Positions 62,099-64,000 of a stretch of 64,000 nucleotides of DNA are shown here, piece after piece. Under the pieces are notes generated by a model. That model saw only the letters and a list, made by a program, of their open reading frames with translations, was not told where the DNA came from and made no database searches. Position 1 is the first letter of the stretch; every line of letters starts with the position of its first letter. Source of the stretch: Nocardia jinanensis (lineage in GTDB: Bacteria; Actinomycetota; Actinomycetes; Mycobacteriales; Mycobacteriaceae); contig NZ_BMMH01000008.1 in assembly GCF_014645735.1 (NCBI RefSeq), positions 145,092 through 209,091 on the forward strand. Reading direction: 5' to 3'. A program made the translations under genes and the position numbers.

Positions 62099-62980
62099 TC
62101 AGTACGCCCGCCAGTCGCTCGATACCGGCGGCCGGTCGAACGCCGAAACATGATCGCCGACCCAATCCGCATAGGCACGCGGGTCACGACCGAGAACTGC
62201 CGCGACATCGTCGGTCAGCACAGCATTGCCGCCCGCGCGCGCGAAGGCCTGACCCGCCAGCGCACCGTCCACGAATTCCGGAGTGGCTCCCGCGGCGAGC
62301 ATATGGTCACGGGCGGCGGCCTCGGCGATATCGACCACTTCGACGGGACGCCCGAGCGCGGCCGCCAAGGCGGCGGCCTGGTCGTGAGTGGTGAGCAGTT
62401 CGGGGCCGGTGAGCGTATAGACGCGACCGGAATGCGCGGAAGACGACAATGCCTCCGCCGCGACCGCGGAGACATCACGCGGGTCGACCACACCCTGCGC
62501 ACCCGAGCCGGTCAGGTTCGAGACGGGTAGACCGCTGTGGAGAGCCGGCGCCCAGCTGAGCGTGTTCGACGCGAAGGAGCTGGGACGCAATATGGTCCAG
62601 TCGACGCCGGCGGCACGAACCGCCTCCTCTCCGGGCAGATGCCAGGTACCGACCCGGCCGAGGGCCGGGTCGCCGGTGCCGATCGCCGACAGTTTCACGA
62701 TCCGGCGGGCGCCGGCGTCGCGCGCGGCTCGGACGAGTGCGCGGTCGGCTTCGGCGTACTCCGGGCCGAGTACGCCGACGATGAATACCGCCACCGCACC
62801 GGCCAGCGCGCGTTGCATTCCGGGGAGATCAGAGTAGTCCCCGCCTACGACTTCCACCCCGGCGGGGAACCGGGCCGCGTCCGGTCTCCGGGTTATTGCG
62901 CGAACGCGCTCGCCACGCGCCGACAGGAGGCGGACGATCTCGCCGCCGATGGTGCCCGTGGCACCGGTGATGATGATCAT
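62099..62980 (-). CDS. NmrA-type NAD(P)-binding reductase
   Basis: 293 residues, ATG at 62980; an upstream GTG is possible. MIIITGATGTIGGEIVRLL is the nucleotide-binding loop. FIVGVLGPEYAEADRALVRAAR, VDWTILRPSSFASNTLSW and GVVDPRDVSAVAAEAL are typical of NmrA/SDR-a5 proteins, which lack the YxxxK pair and may be quinone reductases or redox sensors. It is divergent from an AraC regulator with 84 bp between the starts. Confidence 0.88.
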   Translation of the reverse strand: MIIITGATGTIGGEIVRLLSARGERVRAITRRPDAARFPAGVEVVGGDYSDLPGMQRALAGAVAVFIVGVLGPEYAEADRALVRAARDAGARRIVKLSAIGTGDPALGRVGTWHLPGEEAVRAAGVDWTILRPSSFASNTLSWAPALHSGLPVSNLTGSGAQGVVDPRDVSAVAAEALSSSAHSGRVYTLTGPELLTTHDQAAALAAALGRPVEVVDIAEAAARDHMLAAGATPEFVDGALAGQAFARAGGNAVLTDDVAAVLGRDPRAYADWVGDHVSAFDRPPVSSDWRAY

Positions 62981-63064
62981 GGGCACAACCGTGCCGTTGC
63001 GCGGACCGGACCGATAGGAAATTTCGGCACGGCGCAATCGTCCTGATCTGCATACAGTCGAAGG

Positions 63065-63925
63065 GTGACCATTGCGCAGGGCAAGGCGCCCGTGACAACC
63101 GACCTCACCGAGAGCGCGACGCCCGCACCGGAATCCCTGCGCCCCTGGTTCACCGAGCTCGGGCTCATACCGACGGTGCGCGATACGTCCGTCCCGTTCG
63201 CCCATGTCCCCCAGGCCGCCACCATGATCGTCCTGCGTACCGAGGACTGCGGCCCACGTGATGCCCTCGTACTCGGGCCGCGAACGAGGGCGTCCTATGC
63301 CGAAGCGGATAAACCCATGGGCTGTCTCCGGTTGCGGCTCGCTCCGGGCGCCGTCGGACCACTGCTGGGGGTATCCGCCGGTGAGCTGACCGACCGGATC
63401 GTCCGCCTTGCCGACCTGCCCGGTCCGGCGGCACAATTCGCCGGCGAACTCGTCGAATTGCGGCGCGACGAGCTCTTTCCCTATCTGGAACAGCGGCTAC
63501 CGCAACGGATCCGGGAGAGCCCGGCCCAAGTATCGCATCGGGAACTGCTCCGTACCGCCGTCGAGTCCGTATCGGGCCGTGCCATGCCGGCCACTGTCCC
63601 GGCGCTGGCCGGCACCCTGGCGGTGAGCGAACGCCAGCTCCGCAATCTCTTCAGTTCCGGTATCGGCGTATCTCCCAAGCACTACACGCGGATAGACCGG
63701 ATCCGGCGAGTGCTGACCCGTCTCGGAACATCACCGTGGTCGCATCTGGCAGTCGGCGCCGGCTATTACGACCAATCCCATCTGACCGCCGAGTTCCGTT
63801 CTTTGATGGGTGTCGCCCCCGGCTCTTTCCTCGGCGGTACCCGGCTGCCGATTGAACCCTGCCGCCCCGCGATATACGGCCGAACCATCAGCGGAACTGG
63901 AATCTTACGATCTGCACCCCTTTGA
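63065..63925 (+). CDS. AraC-family transcriptional regulator
   Basis: 286 residues, GTG start. An N-terminal sensing part (about 25-150) is followed by a C-terminal double helix-turn-helix: LAVSERQLRNLFSSGIGVSPKHYTR and WSHLAVGAGYYDQSHLTAEFRSLMGVAPG. The KHYTRIDRIRRVL segment marks the DUF6597-type AraC subgroup of actinobacteria. It probably controls the divergent NmrA-type reductase. Confidence 0.9.
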   Translation: MTIAQGKAPVTTDLTESATPAPESLRPWFTELGLIPTVRDTSVPFAHVPQAATMIVLRTEDCGPRDALVLGPRTRASYAEADKPMGCLRLRLAPGAVGPLLGVSAGELTDRIVRLADLPGPAAQFAGELVELRRDELFPYLEQRLPQRIRESPAQVSHRELLRTAVESVSGRAMPATVPALAGTLAVSERQLRNLFSSGIGVSPKHYTRIDRIRRVLTRLGTSPWSHLAVGAGYYDQSHLTAEFRSLMGVAPGSFLGGTRLPIEPCRPAIYGRTISGTGILRSAPL

Positions 63926-64000
63926 CCAGCACCAGGTTCAATGGATCCGCGGGACAATTCCGGAGGCGTAGCCGATGGTGACGAACGGGCGGGGGGGGGG

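Noticed and set aside
63991..64000. Run of ten G at the window end
   Set aside because: Could be a contig edge or homopolymer error; nothing follows to interpret.

Overview
The window is high-GC actinobacterial DNA and most resembles a mycolic-acid-containing member of the Nocardiaceae, probably Nocardia. The grounds are a complete mce4-type steroid importer with cholesterol-catabolism genes, a PhoP/PhoR pair, an antigen-85-like esterase, F420-dependent oxidoreductases, frequent GTG starts and 4-base ATGA/GTGA gene overlaps. No prophage, rRNA or CRISPR array is visible. M. tuberculosis (Mtb) locus names used below come from memory of that genome, not from a search.

Positions 1-30,130 form a purine-biosynthesis and housekeeping region, mostly on the minus strand: purM, purF, a CPBP protease with an Abhydrolase_9 membrane hydrolase, purL, a solitary TnpB, an M18 aminopeptidase, purQ-purS, an MBL-fold hydrolase, a MarR regulator, a DUF2334 deacetylase-like protein, oligopeptidase B, an Ag85-like esterase, a HIT protein, purB with a TetR gene, an aminotransferase, M23 and SLT cell-wall enzymes, purD, a PH-domain protein, a second HIT protein and phoR-phoP. 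The order follows Mtb Rv0809 back to Rv0757. PurL, PurQ and PurS make FGAM synthetase; PurF, PurD, PurM and PurB supply four other steps of IMP/AMP synthesis. purC is not in the window.

Positions 30,185-34,080 hold otsA with a small conserved partner, an alpha/beta hydrolase, an orphan MbtH and tRNA-Thr(TGT), with strong hairpin terminators. From 34,085 the order matches Mtb Rv3492c-Rv3506 and Rv3515c-Rv3523: mas4B, mas4A, mce4F-A, yrbE4B/A, hsd4A, fdxD, fadE26, fadE27, fadD19, echA19, an Rv3520c-like F420 enzyme, a double-OB-fold protein, ltp4, ltp3, a second LLM oxidoreductase and a SnoaL/ketosteroid-isomerase-like protein. Together they would import sterols and begin side-chain degradation. 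Five sites matching the KstR operator TnnAACnnGTTnnA with at most one mismatch lie in the expected promoters. Accessory insertions in this cluster are a Doc-type toxin-antitoxin pair, a VOC protein, two unknown genes and a SigG-like ECF sigma factor. The right end carries an unknown 125-residue protein and a divergent NmrA-type reductase/AraC regulator pair.

The most unusual non-coding signal is a structured repeat of about 125-138 bp present three times (1312, 19215, 30185) with an almost invariant 87-bp core that folds into a long-armed hairpin. Copies lie just upstream of purM, a HIT gene and phoP, all in the same orientation, and the third copy sits at the junction between the two Mtb-like synteny blocks. 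Other repeats are a 28-bp perfect palindrome with flanking direct repeats (hit-purB gap), a 24-bp hairpin shared by two loci, and a duplicated 31-mer between mce4C and mce4D.
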